DNA of 64,000 nucleotides from Alteromonas sp. M12 (lineage in GTDB: Bacteria; Pseudomonadota; Gammaproteobacteria; Enterobacterales; Alteromonadaceae), in NCBI RefSeq assembly GCF_037478005.1, contig NZ_CP144164.1:2356001-2420000 (forward strand), read 5' to 3'. This document shows positions 45,040 through 55,456 of the stretch, piece by piece (position 1 is the stretch's first letter; the number at the start of each line of letters is the position of its first letter). The position numbers were made by a program, and so were the translations under genes. Below the pieces are notes generated by a model, which was not told the DNA's origin, searched no databases, and worked only from the letters and a program-made list of their open reading frames with translations.

Positions 45040-46050
45040 ATGGCAAATTCATTTTCTAGCATTCTAGATATTTGGTATCCGAAGAAAGACGAATGTAAGT
45101 GGGTCTTAGCCACTATTTTTGAGACCCAGGGCTCGTCGTATCGTAAGTCCGGCGCGCACATGTTAATTAATGATTTAGGTCAGTACTATGGGCTTTTAAG
45201 TGGTGGCTGTTTGGAGTCAGATATTATGCTCCAAGCTCGCAGATGTTGGGACAATGGCCAAGGCCGAATTGTTGAATACGATATGACTGAAGAGCAGGAT
45301 CTTGCTTGGCAGCTCGGTATAGGTTGTGGTGGTTTAGTAAGGATATTACTGCAGCCTATCAGCAGTGATAATCATTACTTACAACTAGACAACGTTTACC
45401 GTCGTTTGGCAGACAATGGCTATTGTTTATATTCTCAGGAAATAGCCAGTGGTGTTGCCAATGTCGAATTCTCAGAGTTACCTCGAACTGCACAAGCGAG
45501 TGTGCAAAGAGACGAACGAAATGGACGGGTTTTTCTGAAACAAATCCTTAGTCCGCCGATCAACTTGTGTATTGTAGGTGCGGGAGTGGATGCTCGTCCT
45601 GTTGTCGACATTGCGGCTAAATTAGGTTGGCGAGTTACGTTGCTCGACCCGCGAACTAGCCACGGAAGAAGTAGCTATTTCCCGGGTGCGTTTGCGATAA
45701 TTAAACAACCAATGACAACAACAATCGAAAAAGCTGCACAATCAAATTGGCTGGCGCAAACTGATGCAATGATTATTATGAGCCATAACATCACTATTGA
45801 TGCTCAAGCTTTAATACTGGCATCAAAAAGTTCAGCAAAATACGTTGGGATGCTAGGGCCTTTGCACCGCACAGAACGCGTGTTTGAACAGGCTGGATTA
45901 GTTAGAGAAGAATTCGCTATTCCTTTTGCTAACCCCATCGGATTGCGATTAGGTGGCGAATTGCCAGAGTCGATAGCACTGTCAATGATTGCTGAAGTAC
46001 ACAGTTTTCTAGCGCAAAAAGACGCTAAGTCAATAAGCGGTGTTGTGTGA
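45040..46050 (+). CDS. XdhC/CoxI-family Mo cofactor insertion protein
   Basis: 336-residue protein with both XdhC domains: the N-terminal LATIFETQGSSYRKSGAHML and LLSGGCLESDI segments (about 25-70), and the C-terminal NAD-binding-like domain (about 175-330) with VGAGVDARPV and the LDPRTSHGRSSYFPGA segment. XdhC proteins bind sulfurated molybdenum cofactor and pass it to the large hydroxylase subunit. It overlaps the downstream nucleotidyltransferase gene by 4 bases (GTGA type), so it is coupled to it. Confidence 0.88.
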   Translation: MANSFSSILDIWYPKKDECKWVLATIFETQGSSYRKSGAHMLINDLGQYYGLLSGGCLESDIMLQARRCWDNGQGRIVEYDMTEEQDLAWQLGIGCGGLVRILLQPISSDNHYLQLDNVYRRLADNGYCLYSQEIASGVANVEFSELPRTAQASVQRDERNGRVFLKQILSPPINLCIVGAGVDARPVVDIAAKLGWRVTLLDPRTSHGRSSYFPGAFAIIKQPMTTTIEKAAQSNWLAQTDAMIIMSHNITIDAQALILASKSSAKYVGMLGPLHRTERVFEQAGLVREEFAIPFANPIGLRLGGELPESIALSMIAEVHSFLAQKDAKSISGVV

Positions 46051-46658
46051 GCATTATTAGCTTGATACTCGCCGCCGGCGAAGCAAAACGCTTTGGGAGC
46101 ATAAAACAATTAGCGGTTGTCCAAGGACAACCGATGTTGAATAAAGTTATTGCACAACATAGGCTCGCAGGGTTAGATAATATCGTTGTTGTTCTAGGCG
46201 CGAACGCAAATCTGATCAAACAGCAAATTGATCTATCGGTTGAGGTCGTTGTAGCACAAAATTGGCAGTTAGGTATGAGTGAAAGTATTCGCACTGGTGT
46301 CGACTTTATCGTTAATCAGCGGTATCCACAAGCCAGCCATATTTTCATTGGTTTAGCAGACCAAATTGCTGTGCAATCAGCACAAATTGCTAAACTATGT
46401 AGCAAAGCGCTAAACAACATAGATTCAATCGTTACATCAGAGTATGGGGGAAATGTGGGTGTGCCAGCTTGTTTCCCAGCCAAACGATTCTCTGATTTGT
46501 TAAATATAGGCAGTTCGAATACAGATTTACATAAAGGTGCTAAATCAATCTTGCAGGCTCATAAGCAAGATTTAATTAGGGTTAAGGTGCCCGAAGCACA
46601 ATTTGATATAGATACTTCAGAGGATATGCGTCGTTGGTGCAATCTGTCCTCCCGCTAA
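46047..46658 (+). CDS. MobA-like Mo cofactor nucleotidyltransferase
   Basis: 203-residue nucleotidyltransferase of the MocA/MobA type (NTP transferase, about 1-200): ILAAGEAKRFGSIKQL (nucleotide-binding loop), VVVLGAN, and FIGLADQIAV with conserved aspartates. It should attach CMP (or GMP) to molybdopterin, giving the dinucleotide cofactor used by this class of hydroxylase. The GTG start overlaps the XdhC-like gene, and the 2Fe-2S subunit gene follows after 15 bases, which makes CMP-molybdopterin supply part of the same operon. Confidence 0.85.
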   Translation: MSIISLILAAGEAKRFGSIKQLAVVQGQPMLNKVIAQHRLAGLDNIVVVLGANANLIKQQIDLSVEVVVAQNWQLGMSESIRTGVDFIVNQRYPQASHIFIGLADQIAVQSAQIAKLCSKALNNIDSIVTSEYGGNVGVPACFPAKRFSDLLNIGSSNTDLHKGAKSILQAHKQDLIRVKVPEAQFDIDTSEDMRRWCNLSSR

Positions 46659-46673
46659 TTTAGGAGCAATAAT

Positions 46674-47156
46674 GTGATTAATTTCAGTGTAAATGGTAAA
46701 CAGCAACAGGTGGATGTTGAACCGACTATGCCGCTTTTATGGGTGCTTAGAGACGCTTTGGGTTTAACTGGCAGCAAGTTTGGGTGCGGTATGGCGCAAT
46801 GTGGCGCTTGCACTGTACACATTGACGGGCAACCAGTCAGAGCCTGCGTTATGCCGATTTCAGCAGTAGCGGGAAAGCAGGTAACGACTATTGAAGGATT
46901 ATCTAAATCTGGCGAGCATCCTGTCCAAAAAGCGTGGATCGAGCACAACGTTCCCCAGTGCGGTTATTGTCAGTCAGGACAAATTATGAGTGCTGTGGCT
47001 TTATTATCACAAAATGCTTCACCCAGTGATGAGGATATCGATAATTACATGCAAGGTAATATCTGTCGATGTGGTACTTACCCTCGAATCAAAGCAGCAA
47101 TAAAAAGTGTGGCTAAAGGAGCCGATCTGGCAAAAAACGTGGGAGATGACGCATGA
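46674..47156 (+). CDS. [2Fe-2S] subunit of a molybdenum hydroxylase (IorA-like)
   Basis: 160-residue protein with two [2Fe-2S] sites: plant-type ferredoxin cysteines in [11 protein letters not shown] (about 42-52) with a following C in ACVMPI, and the C-terminal site [10 protein letters not shown] plus CRCGTYPRI. This is the small subunit of the xanthine oxidase family, in the isoquinoline 1-oxidoreductase type without its own FAD subunit. GTG start with AGGAG 7 bases upstream; the apparent ATG two bases before is out of frame. The stop overlaps the large subunit gene by 4 bases. Confidence 0.93.
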   Translation: MINFSVNGKQQQVDVEPTMPLLWVLRDALGLTGSKFGCGMAQCGACTVHIDGQPVRACVMPISAVAGKQVTTIEGLSKSGEHPVQKAWIEHNVPQCGYCQSGQIMSAVALLSQNASPSDEDIDNYMQGNICRCGTYPRIKAAIKSVAKGADLAKNVGDDA

Positions 47157-49396
47157 ACCATAAAATTGAAAATGTCAGTCGCCGACAGTTTTTAAAAGTC
47201 TCAGGAATTGGTGCCAGTAGTTTTGTACTCGCTAGTAGTCTAGCAGGTTACAAGCCTGTATGGGCGCAAACAAGCCAAGCTGATGTCGAGCTTAATCTGT
47301 TTGTCAGTATTCAATCCGATAATCGCGTCAACATAATATGTCACCGCAGTGAAATGGGTCAGGGGATTCGTACCTCTATACCGCAGGTAGTTGCAGAAGA
47401 GCTATGTGCAGATTGGAATTTAGTATCTGTGGTACAAGGATTGGCGAATAAAGAATATGGTAGTCAAAACACCGATGGCTCACGTTCAATTCGTAATTTC
47501 TATACGATCTTAAGACGTATGGGGGCTTCTGCTAGGACGATGCTTGAACAAGCAGCAGCAGACTTGTGGAAAGTAGATGTAAACAGTGTTTATGCTGAAG
47601 ATAGTTATGTACATCATAAAGATTCAAAGCGTAAAGTGAGTTTTGGATACATTGCTGAAGCTGCCGGTAAGTTATCTCCTCCTAAAGCTGAAACCTTAAC
47701 CTACAAGTCGAAAAAAGATTTCAAGCTGATTGGCAAGCCCGTTACTGGTATCGATTCTGCTGAAATCGTGACTGGTCAAGCTGAATTTGGTCAGGATGTT
47801 AGATTAGAGTCGATGGTTTATGCCAGTATCGAACGATCAAAAGTGTTGAGAGCGACTGTGAAGTCGTTTGACGCTGACGCAGCTAAGTCAGTCAAAGGGG
47901 TTATCGATACCATTCAAATGCCTGAGCAACCTTTACCGGTTATGTTTCATCCTATGAATGGGGTTGCTGTTATTGCCGATAGCACTTGGGCGGCATTGCA
48001 AGGTCGTAAAGCGTTGAATATTGATTGGGAGCTAGGTGAAAATGCTGCACACACTTCTGCGGATTATATTGCCGAGCTAAAAAGTCGTATCGTCAGTAAA
48101 GGCAAACCGATTCGTGTAGAAGGCGACGTTTATGCAGATATTGAACAAGCAACAGATACACACAGTGCTACTTATAGTGTCCCTTACCTTTCACAAGCAC
48201 CAATGGAACCACCTGCAGCAACAGCGGTATTTAAAAACGGTATTTGTGAAATTTGGGCGTGTACACAATCTCCTCAAGTAACCCAGCAAAACGTGGCTCA
48301 AGCGCTAGGTATTGAATTTGATAAAGTGATTATAAATGTCACCTTTTTAGGTGGTGCATTTGGAAGAAAAGCTAAACCAGATTACTCCATAGAAGCAGCA
48401 TTATTGGCCAAACAACTAAATCGTCCGGTGAAAGTGGTTTGGAGTCGTGAAGATGATATTCAACAAGGCTTTTACCATGCGGTAAGTGTGCTACATATGG
48501 CCGCAGCGATGGATGCCAAAAAGCAAATAACATCGTGGCTACAGCGGACTGCGTTCCCAAGTATTATGTGGACGTTTACCGGCACAGTTGATGAGCCGCA
48601 AATGAATGAATTGTCTTTAGGGTTTGGTGATTTGCCATTCGCGGTAGACAATTTATCGTGCGAAACCCATAAGGCTACTGGTCATATTAGGATTGGTTGG
48701 ATGCGCTCTGTGTGTAATATTCAACATTCTTTTGCGCAGGGTTCTTTTGTCGATGAGTTAGCATCAAAAGCCGGTATATCGACGTATAAAATGTGGCATC
48801 AATTACTCGGCGAAAACCGTTTAGTGGACCCCAAAACGGATGATTTTGATTATCAAAACTATGGTGAGCCGCAAGATGTATTCCCTGTCGATATTAAGCG
48901 CATAAAACACGCACTTGACGTTGTAATCGCAAAGTCTGGTGCAGATCAGCCGACACAGGAAAACGAAGGGTGGGGCATTTGTGTTCATCGTAGTTTTGTC
49001 AGTTATTGTGCTGTTGCAACAAAAGTGAAGGTCGTGGATAACAAAGTGACAGTACTAGAGATGCATTCGAGTATAGATGCTGGCACTGTGGTTAACCCAG
49101 ATCGTGTTCGGGCACAACAAGAAGGATCAATGATTTTTGGTTTGTCTTTGGCGCTGTTGGGAGAAATTTCAACTAAGGATGGTGCGGTTGAGCAATCTAA
49201 CTACCATGATTATAAGGTATTGCGCATGCATCAATGTCCCAAAATAGAAACCTATATAATCGAGTCAGATGCGCCTCCTGGCGGGGTTGGTGAGCCGGGC
49301 ACTCCACCAGTAGCCGCAAGTGTAGCCAACGCCATATTTCATGCTTGTGGTAAGCGTATTCGAGACTTACCAATTAAAAACTATATGTCTGTATAA
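47153..49396 (+). CDS. molybdopterin-binding subunit of a Mo hydroxylase (IorB-like)
   Basis: 747-residue large subunit. A twin-arginine signal ([16 protein letters not shown], about 9-24) exports it with the Mo centre and probably the 2Fe-2S partner. Motifs: GGAFGRK in the Mo-binding region (about 400), and the active-site glutamate in [10 protein letters not shown] near the C-terminus (about 715). It hydroxylates an N-heterocycle, aldehyde or similar substrate; the specific one is not seen. No cytochrome or FAD subunit gene is nearby, so the electron acceptor is unclear. Confidence 0.9.
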   Translation: MNHKIENVSRRQFLKVSGIGASSFVLASSLAGYKPVWAQTSQADVELNLFVSIQSDNRVNIICHRSEMGQGIRTSIPQVVAEELCADWNLVSVVQGLANKEYGSQNTDGSRSIRNFYTILRRMGASARTMLEQAAADLWKVDVNSVYAEDSYVHHKDSKRKVSFGYIAEAAGKLSPPKAETLTYKSKKDFKLIGKPVTGIDSAEIVTGQAEFGQDVRLESMVYASIERSKVLRATVKSFDADAAKSVKGVIDTIQMPEQPLPVMFHPMNGVAVIADSTWAALQGRKALNIDWELGENAAHTSADYIAELKSRIVSKGKPIRVEGDVYADIEQATDTHSATYSVPYLSQAPMEPPAATAVFKNGICEIWACTQSPQVTQQNVAQALGIEFDKVIINVTFLGGAFGRKAKPDYSIEAALLAKQLNRPVKVVWSREDDIQQGFYHAVSVLHMAAAMDAKKQITSWLQRTAFPSIMWTFTGTVDEPQMNELSLGFGDLPFAVDNLSCETHKATGHIRIGWMRSVCNIQHSFAQGSFVDELASKAGISTYKMWHQLLGENRLVDPKTDDFDYQNYGEPQDVFPVDIKRIKHALDVVIAKSGADQPTQENEGWGICVHRSFVSYCAVATKVKVVDNKVTVLEMHSSIDAGTVVNPDRVRAQQEGSMIFGLSLALLGEISTKDGAVEQSNYHDYKVLRMHQCPKIETYIIESDAPPGGVGEPGTPPVAASVANAIFHACGKRIRDLPIKNYMSV

Positions 49397-49410
49397 AAAT
49401 CATGGCTTTG

Positions 49411-49444
49411 TATGGGCATCTTTTGTTTAAGCAAAATGCCCATA
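49411..49444. repeat. inverted repeat between the Mo hydroxylase and rhomboid genes
   Basis: TATGGGCA and TTTTG on the left pair with CAAAA and TGCCCATA on the right (6-base loop, one 2-base bulge). No T-run follows, so this is not a clear terminator; it ends 10 bases before the rhomboid ATG and would occupy that gene's leader. Confidence 0.45.
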
Positions 49445-49454
49445 TCATTAAACA

Positions 49455-50201
49455 ATGAAAACAAAGCCATCTTTTAAAACAAGTATCATTACAATCAGCT
49501 TTTTTATTGGCTTTTTATGGTGCATTAAATCCTTTGAAATATTATTTCATGTCGATCTTAGTTGGTTAGGCGTTTACCCACATTCTTCAAAAGGTTTATT
49601 GGGAATAATTACCGCACCTTTGGTACATGGATCAGTAGAACATCTATTTAATAATACCTTGTCTTTGCTGATTCTAGGAGTATTCCTAATATACGGATAT
49701 CCCCGTTCACGCTGGCGAGTCATCCTATTTGTTTGGTTATTTTCTGGCGTATGCGTATGGCTTTTCGCCAGAAATGCTTATCATCTTGGAGCCAGTGGAT
49801 TAACCCACGGTGTGTTTTTCTACTTATTTGTTGTTAGCTTATTTAGACGAGATAAGAGCTCAATCGCCATTATGATGGCTGCATTTTTTATGTACGGTGG
49901 AATGACCATGACCATTTTCCCACGGCAAGAAAATATCTCTTTTGAATATCATTTATTTGGCGCTGTTGCTGGAATAGTTAGTGCGTTACTTTGGCGAAAA
50001 CTTGACCCTAAACCGATAATTAAAAGATACGAATGGGAAGATCCTGAAAATGCCGATGATCCAATAATCGGTGAGCAGTGGTTAAGCGCTCGACAATCCG
50101 ACCCTATCGTCGACGATGAAAAAGATTTAGTTGAATTAACAACTGATGTAAGCGATTCCGGAAAAGAGAAAACAAACCCTATACGAACAGAGGATGACTA
50201 A
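49455..50201 (+). CDS. rhomboid-family intramembrane serine protease
   Basis: 248-residue integral membrane protein with about six helices. The catalytic pair is S114 in GASGLTHG and H166 in EYHLFGA; the helix-2 region TAPLVHGSVEHLFNN is characteristic. The C-terminal 65 residues are an acidic, soluble cytoplasmic tail. It cleaves membrane-spanning substrates that are not identifiable here. It has no Shine-Dalgarno at the ATG and lies 58 bases after iorB, with a hairpin between them. The thioesterase start codon directly follows its stop codon. Confidence 0.85.
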   Translation: MKTKPSFKTSIITISFFIGFLWCIKSFEILFHVDLSWLGVYPHSSKGLLGIITAPLVHGSVEHLFNNTLSLLILGVFLIYGYPRSRWRVILFVWLFSGVCVWLFARNAYHLGASGLTHGVFFYLFVVSLFRRDKSSIAIMMAAFFMYGGMTMTIFPRQENISFEYHLFGAVAGIVSALLWRKLDPKPIIKRYEWEDPENADDPIIGEQWLSARQSDPIVDDEKDLVELTTDVSDSGKEKTNPIRTEDD

Positions 50202-50663
50202 ATGCCCAATTCTGCCAATATACCGATGAAAGTGTTGATAAGAGTTCGTTACGCTGAATGTGACGCTCAACAAGTTGTGTTTAATAGTCGATATGCGGAA
50301 TATGCCGATTTAGCTGCTACCGAGTTTATGCGGGCAGCAATTGGTGGCTTTAATAAACTGCTAGAACAAGGTTTAGATAATCAAGTTGTTAATTTAAATT
50401 TAAGCTGGCAAAGCCCTGCAAAATTTGATGATGTGATCGAAATGAGTGTTTGGGTCTCAAAAGTGGGGAATACTTCTTTCACATTACATGTTGAAATGTG
50501 TCAGCAGGATAGCAGGCAACCTATATGCCTTGCTGAGGTGATTTATGTGATGGTAGATGCTAGCACTTATAAAAAGACAGAAATTAAACAAAATTTAAAA
50601 CAGACCTTGCTTCACGGTTCTGCTGGAGTTTGCGTAAACTTGGCCGGTTTTATAGATAGTTAA
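50202..50663 (+). CDS. acyl-CoA thioesterase (4HBT/YbgC-like)
   Basis: 153-residue hot-dog fold protein. RVRYAECDAQQVVFNSRYAEYADLA (about 13-37) is the catalytic helix region of 4HBT-type thioesterases, with the aspartate in ECDAQ as the candidate active residue, and VRVNLNLSWQSPAKFDDVIEM-like strand region follows. It should hydrolyse acyl-CoA or acyl-ACP thioesters, exact chain length unknown. It starts directly at the base after the rhomboid stop (no gap), so the two are translationally coupled. Confidence 0.85.
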   Translation: MPNSANIPMKVLIRVRYAECDAQQVVFNSRYAEYADLAATEFMRAAIGGFNKLLEQGLDNQVVNLNLSWQSPAKFDDVIEMSVWVSKVGNTSFTLHVEMCQQDSRQPICLAEVIYVMVDASTYKKTEIKQNLKQTLLHGSAGVCVNLAGFIDS

Positions 50664-50710
50664 ATATTAAGCAAATGCTGAATTTAGAAACAAGGCAACT
50701 AGTACACATA

Positions 50711-50746
50711 AAAAAACGCCGGTGAATGAAAATTCACCGGCGTTTT
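50711..50746. terminator. terminator between the thioesterase and rne genes
   Basis: AAAACGCCGGTGAAT pairs with ATTCACCGGCGTTTT around GAAA; a strong bidirectional terminator for the convergent genes. Confidence 0.9.
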
Positions 50747-50768
50747 AAGGTTTAACGCTTGTGTCTAT

Positions 50769-53759
50769 TTAGGCGACAGATCCTGGCTTGGTTGCTGCAG
50801 CAGCAGAGCTGTTTGCAGTATTAGCCATTGATGCGGTTTTTCCTGATACTTTCAGGCCCGCTCGTTTATCTGCAGCTAATGCTTTAATTTCAATTTCATT
50901 GAAGTCAGTGTCAATCGCTTTAGGCTTCGCCATTGGATGTGAAACAGGAGCTTTAGTCACCGTTACTTTAGGTTTTTTCGCAGGCTTTGGTTTGCTTGCT
51001 ACTTCTTCAACTTTAGTCGGTTTTGGCGTCTCTTGTTGCTGTTCAGCGTCAACTTTAATCGGCGCTATAGTTTCGGTAGGGGCGGGAGCCGCTTCTTCAA
51101 CTTTTTCCTTAGCCTGCTGAACTGGCGCATCAGAATTATCTGCGTCCAACTGAATTTCCACTTGCTCGGGTTGAGCTGCTTTTTCCTTCACAGGCTTAGC
51201 GGCTTTAACCGGTTCTTTTGCTTGTTCAGTAGCAGTTTCAGCTTTCGCTTCAGCAACATCCTGTTTTGAAGACTCATCTTTATTTTGCTCAGCAGCAGTT
51301 GACTCAGCGTTACTCTCTTCGACTTTCTTCGGACGTCTTCTGGTACGAGGTTTAGCTTTAGGTTTTTCCGCTTTAGCTGTTTCTGATGCATCGTTTGGTT
51401 GCTCAGACGGTGTATCATGGGACTCAAACTTAAGTTCGTCTTGAGCTACATCAACAACAGGCTTTTCGGCGTTATCAGTATCATTTGTTTCTTCAACTCC
51501 TGCACCTTCTTTTCTGCGTTTTTGACCCGCAGCTCGAATGTGTCGAGGAGAGCGTCTACTTCTACTGCGCTCTGTTTGCCCTTCGTCTTTAGTCTCTGTA
51601 TTGACAGATTCATCCACAACAGAATTGTTTGCTTCAGCTTGGGTTGAATTGATTAGTTCATCATTCTTAACGTCTTCAACTTTTACTTTAGGCTGCGTGT
51701 TTTTAGCTGTTTCTGCTTGCGGCTGAGCTACTGCTTTTTCATTTTCAGTTTTCTCACCACGGACATTTCGACGGGTATCGCGTCTTTTTCTACGTTCAGC
51801 AACTTTTTCGTTTTTACGTTCCGGTTGATTTTGACTGGTTACGTTCTCTTTAGCTGCATCATTTGTTTTTGCTTCTTGAGATTTATTACGATTGTCGCGA
51901 CGTTGTTTTGGCTTTTGATCACGCTTTTCAGCTTGAGGTTTGTCATTACGATCTGACTTGTCTTTGCGATCAGAAGCTTTAGGTTTGCGGTTACCAGAGC
52001 GCTCATTACGACTACGGCTATTGCGCTGTGGACGTTTGTTTTGCGTATTTGTACTTGGTTTTTTGGTAGTTGTTTCAGGTTCACTTTCAAATAGACCTGA
52101 CAACCATTTAGAAACCTTAGCAATCAATGTTGGCTCTTCAGCTTTGGCTGTAACAGGCGCTTGTTGAGGCGCGGCTAAACCTTGTAATACTGGTTGCTCT
52201 TTAGGTTTAATTTCCTGTGTAGGGTTATCAACCTCTGAAGATTGAGTTTCCATTAACTCAATATTATAACTCGCCTCAGTAACTGTATCGTCTGGACGTC
52301 TGCGGGCTACATGATAATGCGGCGTTTGCAAATTAGGATTTGGAATAATAAGTAAGTTTACACCATGACGCTTTTCAATAGATTGAATTGAACGTCTTTT
52401 TTCATTTAACAAGTAGGTAGCTACATTGACGGGCAATTGTGCTTCTATTTGTCCAGTGTTGTCTTTAATACTCTCTTCTTCCATGATGCGAAGAACAGAA
52501 AGCGCTAATGATTCAGTACCACGGATATTACCGTGACCACTACAACGAGGACACACTATATGTGCTGACTCACCGAGGGACGGACGTAACCTTTGACGAG
52601 ACATTTCTAATAAACCGAAACGTGAAATTCGGCCCAATTGAATTCTTGCTCGGTCATGTCTGACGGCATCTTTAAGACGATTTTCTACTTCTCTTTGGTG
52701 ACGAACTGGTGTCATATCGATAAAGTCGATAACCACAAGGCCACCGGCATCACGTAATCTTAATTGACGGGCAATTTCATCAGCAGCTTCAAGGTTAGTA
52801 TTGAACGCTGTCTCTTCGATATCGCCGCCTTTTGTTGCCCGTGCAGAGTTGATATCAATTGAAATCATTGCTTCAGTTGGGTCAATTACAATTGAGCCAC
52901 CTGATGGTAAGCGCACTTCACGTTGGAAAGCTGATTCGATTTGGGTTTCTATCTGATAATGACTAAAAAGTGGTACATCACCTTTATATTGCTTAACACG
53001 ACTGGCAAAGTCGGGTCGAACGAGTTGAATGTGCTGTAGTGCTTTTTCAAACACTTCTTGGCTATCAATTAAGATTTCACCTACATCACGACGCAAATAG
53101 TCACGAATAGCTCGTACAATAACGTTACTTTCTTGGTGAATAAGGAAAGGGGCAGGTTTGGTTTCAGACGCTTCTGAAATGGCATTCCAATGACGAATTA
53201 GCACATTTAAATCATGCTCGAGTTCTTCAAAGGATTTACCTACGCCTGCGGTTCTAACGATTAAGCCCATGCCATCAGGTAATTCAAGCTTATTCAACGA
53301 TTGTTTTAAATCGGTTCGCTCATCACCTTCGATACGACGAGATATACCGCCTGCACGAGGATTATTAGGCATTAATACTAAATAGCTACCAGCCAAACTA
53401 ATAAAGGTTGTCAGTGCGGCACCTTTTTGTCCGCGCTCTTCTTTATCTATTTGGATGATAACTTCTTGGCCTTCCTTAATCACATCTTTGATGCTTGGGC
53501 GACCGTCAAACTTATAACCTTGTGGAAAGTAAGTTTTTGCTATTTCTTTTAGAGGGAGGAAACCGTGTCGATCTGCACCGTAATCAACAAATGCAGCTTC
53601 TAAACTGGGTTCAACGCGGGTGATAGTTCCTTTATAGATATTGGCTTTTTTTTGCTCGTGTCCAGGGCTTTCGATATCAAGATCATAAAGCTTTTGTCCA
53701 TCGACCAATGCAACACGCAACTCTTCTTGTTGAGTAGCGTTTATTAACATTCTTTTCAT
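50769..53759 (-). CDS. rne: ribonuclease E
   Basis: 996-residue endoribonuclease and scaffold of the degradosome. The N-terminal catalytic half has an S1 domain (about 40-120, with [14 protein letters not shown]), the magnesium aspartates D302 and D345 and the zinc-link CPRCSGHG (C403, C406). The C-terminal part (about 530-996) is a charged, low-complexity scaffold rich in K, E, A and P, with arginine-rich RNA-binding stretches ([10 protein letters not shown]). It lies divergent from rluC with a long leader, as in E. coli. Confidence 0.97.
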   Translation of the reverse strand: MKRMLINATQQEELRVALVDGQKLYDLDIESPGHEQKKANIYKGTITRVEPSLEAAFVDYGADRHGFLPLKEIAKTYFPQGYKFDGRPSIKDVIKEGQEVIIQIDKEERGQKGAALTTFISLAGSYLVLMPNNPRAGGISRRIEGDERTDLKQSLNKLELPDGMGLIVRTAGVGKSFEELEHDLNVLIRHWNAISEASETKPAPFLIHQESNVIVRAIRDYLRRDVGEILIDSQEVFEKALQHIQLVRPDFASRVKQYKGDVPLFSHYQIETQIESAFQREVRLPSGGSIVIDPTEAMISIDINSARATKGGDIEETAFNTNLEAADEIARQLRLRDAGGLVVIDFIDMTPVRHQREVENRLKDAVRHDRARIQLGRISRFGLLEMSRQRLRPSLGESAHIVCPRCSGHGNIRGTESLALSVLRIMEEESIKDNTGQIEAQLPVNVATYLLNEKRRSIQSIEKRHGVNLLIIPNPNLQTPHYHVARRRPDDTVTEASYNIELMETQSSEVDNPTQEIKPKEQPVLQGLAAPQQAPVTAKAEEPTLIAKVSKWLSGLFESEPETTTKKPSTNTQNKRPQRNSRSRNERSGNRKPKASDRKDKSDRNDKPQAEKRDQKPKQRRDNRNKSQEAKTNDAAKENVTSQNQPERKNEKVAERRKRRDTRRNVRGEKTENEKAVAQPQAETAKNTQPKVKVEDVKNDELINSTQAEANNSVVDESVNTETKDEGQTERSRSRRSPRHIRAAGQKRRKEGAGVEETNDTDNAEKPVVDVAQDELKFESHDTPSEQPNDASETAKAEKPKAKPRTRRRPKKVEESNAESTAAEQNKDESSKQDVAEAKAETATEQAKEPVKAAKPVKEKAAQPEQVEIQLDADNSDAPVQQAKEKVEEAAPAPTETIAPIKVDAEQQQETPKPTKVEEVASKPKPAKKPKVTVTKAPVSHPMAKPKAIDTDFNEIEIKALAADKRAGLKVSGKTASMANTANSSAAAATKPGSVA

Positions 53760-54473
53760 TGTATAAGACTCGGTTTTAGTACCGAATGCGGAATAATTTA
53801 GAACTGAAAAACGTGGCTTGCAAGCTGCATCAAGCTGAAATCACTTTCAGTCTCACGACTGTAAAAACAGATCTTGTGCGCGTTTGGATGTGCCAAGGTG
53901 TTACCTTAAGCATATGATTTCATTAGGGAAACTAAAGTTTTACGAGTTGTAATTTTAACTTCAGACCCTTGGGTGAAACGCCTCACCCCAATAAATTTTT
54001 TGTCTATCTTTCCAAACTGACGTGATGTTAAACAAAACACATCAGTTTGTTGCCAAATTCAATTCTTACTATTCTGCGATTGGTACTTTTTTATTGTATA
54101 TCGCATGATGAGATGTGAATTTGCTTGCTCAACCAATCGAAAAAATACTCACTTCGACAGCAGCAATGCATCATTATGTGTTACGAATTTTATTTCGTTG
54201 ATGCCATACAAATTCTAATTTTCATCGCATTGTTTACTGCTATGCAACTGCAAAGCCAGCTAAACGGTCGGATTATCACATTAAACCTAACACTCTGGCA
54301 AGCAATTAAAATTTTAAACCTAATTTAAATATTTAAGTTAGAATAGGCGCTGAGCCTGATGGACTATATTGCTAAAAGCTAGCGTTTGACCACTGGGCTG
54401 TCAAATCAGCGTCGCAATCAAACTGCGTTAGGCTAAATCGAAACTCATATAGCAAAATTCTACGGGCCCTTAA
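53760..54473. promoter_or_regulatory. long rne leader / rne-rluC divergent region
   Basis: 714 bases without a convincing gene. Several stem-loops are visible: CTGAAA/TTTCAG (53835-53850), GGGTGA/TCACCC (53971-53988) and AAACTGA/TCAGTTT (54014-54048). In E. coli the rne leader is long and structured and mediates RNase E autoregulation; by analogy this may do the same. A 67-codon open frame at 54125-54328 has no family features. The rluC promoter was not identified. Confidence 0.5.
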
Positions 54474-55433
54474 ATGACGGATTCAAACTTTGATAAAGTA
54501 CAATTTTTAGCAATCGACGCTGAGCACGAGGGGCAGAGAATTGATAACTTTTTACGTACTTTGTTAAAAGGCGTTCCAAAAAGTATGATTTACCGAATTT
54601 TGCGTAAAGGCGAAGTACGCGTGAATAAAAAACGTGTCAAACCTGAATATAAATTAGTTGACGCAGATGAGATTCGGTTACCTCCCATCAGAGTGTCTGA
54701 ATCCAATAACCAAGCTCCTTCTACTAAGCTTGATAAAGTAGCAACTTTAGAATCACACATTTTATTTGAAGATGAAGTGTTAATTGTAGTTAACAAACCA
54801 TCCGGAATGGCAGTGCATGGTGGCAGTGGTTTAAGTTTTGGAGTGATAGAGGCATTACGTGCGTTACGTCCTACGGCTAAGTTCCTTGAGTTAGTGCATC
54901 GCCTAGATAGAGATACATCAGGTTGTCTATTAATAGCTAAAAAACGTTCTGCGCTAAAACACTTACACGAACAACTACGTGAAAAAACGGTGGATAAGCG
55001 ATACCAAGCATTGGTTCAAGGGCACTGGCCTGAAAATCGCTTTAAAGTAAAAGCGCCATTACTTAAAAATATTGTAAAATCTGGCGAACGTATAGTATCT
55101 GTCTCTACAGAAGGCAAAGAGTCTGAAACTCGATTTCGTATTTTAGAATCGTTTGCCCAAGCCACATTAGTTGAAGCATCACCGATTACTGGACGGACTC
55201 ATCAAATACGCGTGCACTGTCAACACGCTGGCCATCCAATTGCCTGTGACAGCAAGTATAAGGACGAAGAGTTTAATCATTACATGACAAAACTAGGTCT
55301 GAATAGATTATTTTTACATGCGCATCGAATATTATACGTGCACCCAGTTAGCGGAAAGCAAATGAGTCACACGGCTAATCTGGATAGTTCATTAAGCAAT
55401 GTGCTCAAAGAATTAAGAAAACGAGAAGCCTAA
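54474..55433 (+). CDS. rluC: 23S rRNA pseudouridine synthase RluC
   Basis: 319 residues: an S4-like RNA-binding domain (about 18-70, [12 protein letters not shown] and [16 protein letters not shown]) and the RluA-type catalytic domain with D145 in HRLDRDTSG. In E. coli RluC modifies U955, U2504 and U2580 of 23S rRNA. The divergent neighbour is rne, the usual pairing. No strong Shine-Dalgarno is visible before the ATG. Length matches E. coli RluC. Confidence 0.95.
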   Translation: MTDSNFDKVQFLAIDAEHEGQRIDNFLRTLLKGVPKSMIYRILRKGEVRVNKKRVKPEYKLVDADEIRLPPIRVSESNNQAPSTKLDKVATLESHILFEDEVLIVVNKPSGMAVHGGSGLSFGVIEALRALRPTAKFLELVHRLDRDTSGCLLIAKKRSALKHLHEQLREKTVDKRYQALVQGHWPENRFKVKAPLLKNIVKSGERIVSVSTEGKESETRFRILESFAQATLVEASPITGRTHQIRVHCQHAGHPIACDSKYKDEEFNHYMTKLGLNRLFLHAHRILYVHPVSGKQMSHTANLDSSLSNVLKELRKREA

Positions 55434-55456
55434 ATTTCACTGCGTTGTGAAATAAT

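Noticed and set aside
54125..54328. 67-codon open frame between rne and rluC
   Set aside because: No family match, no ribosome binding site, and it lies in a leader-like region; hydrophobic composition alone is not enough.
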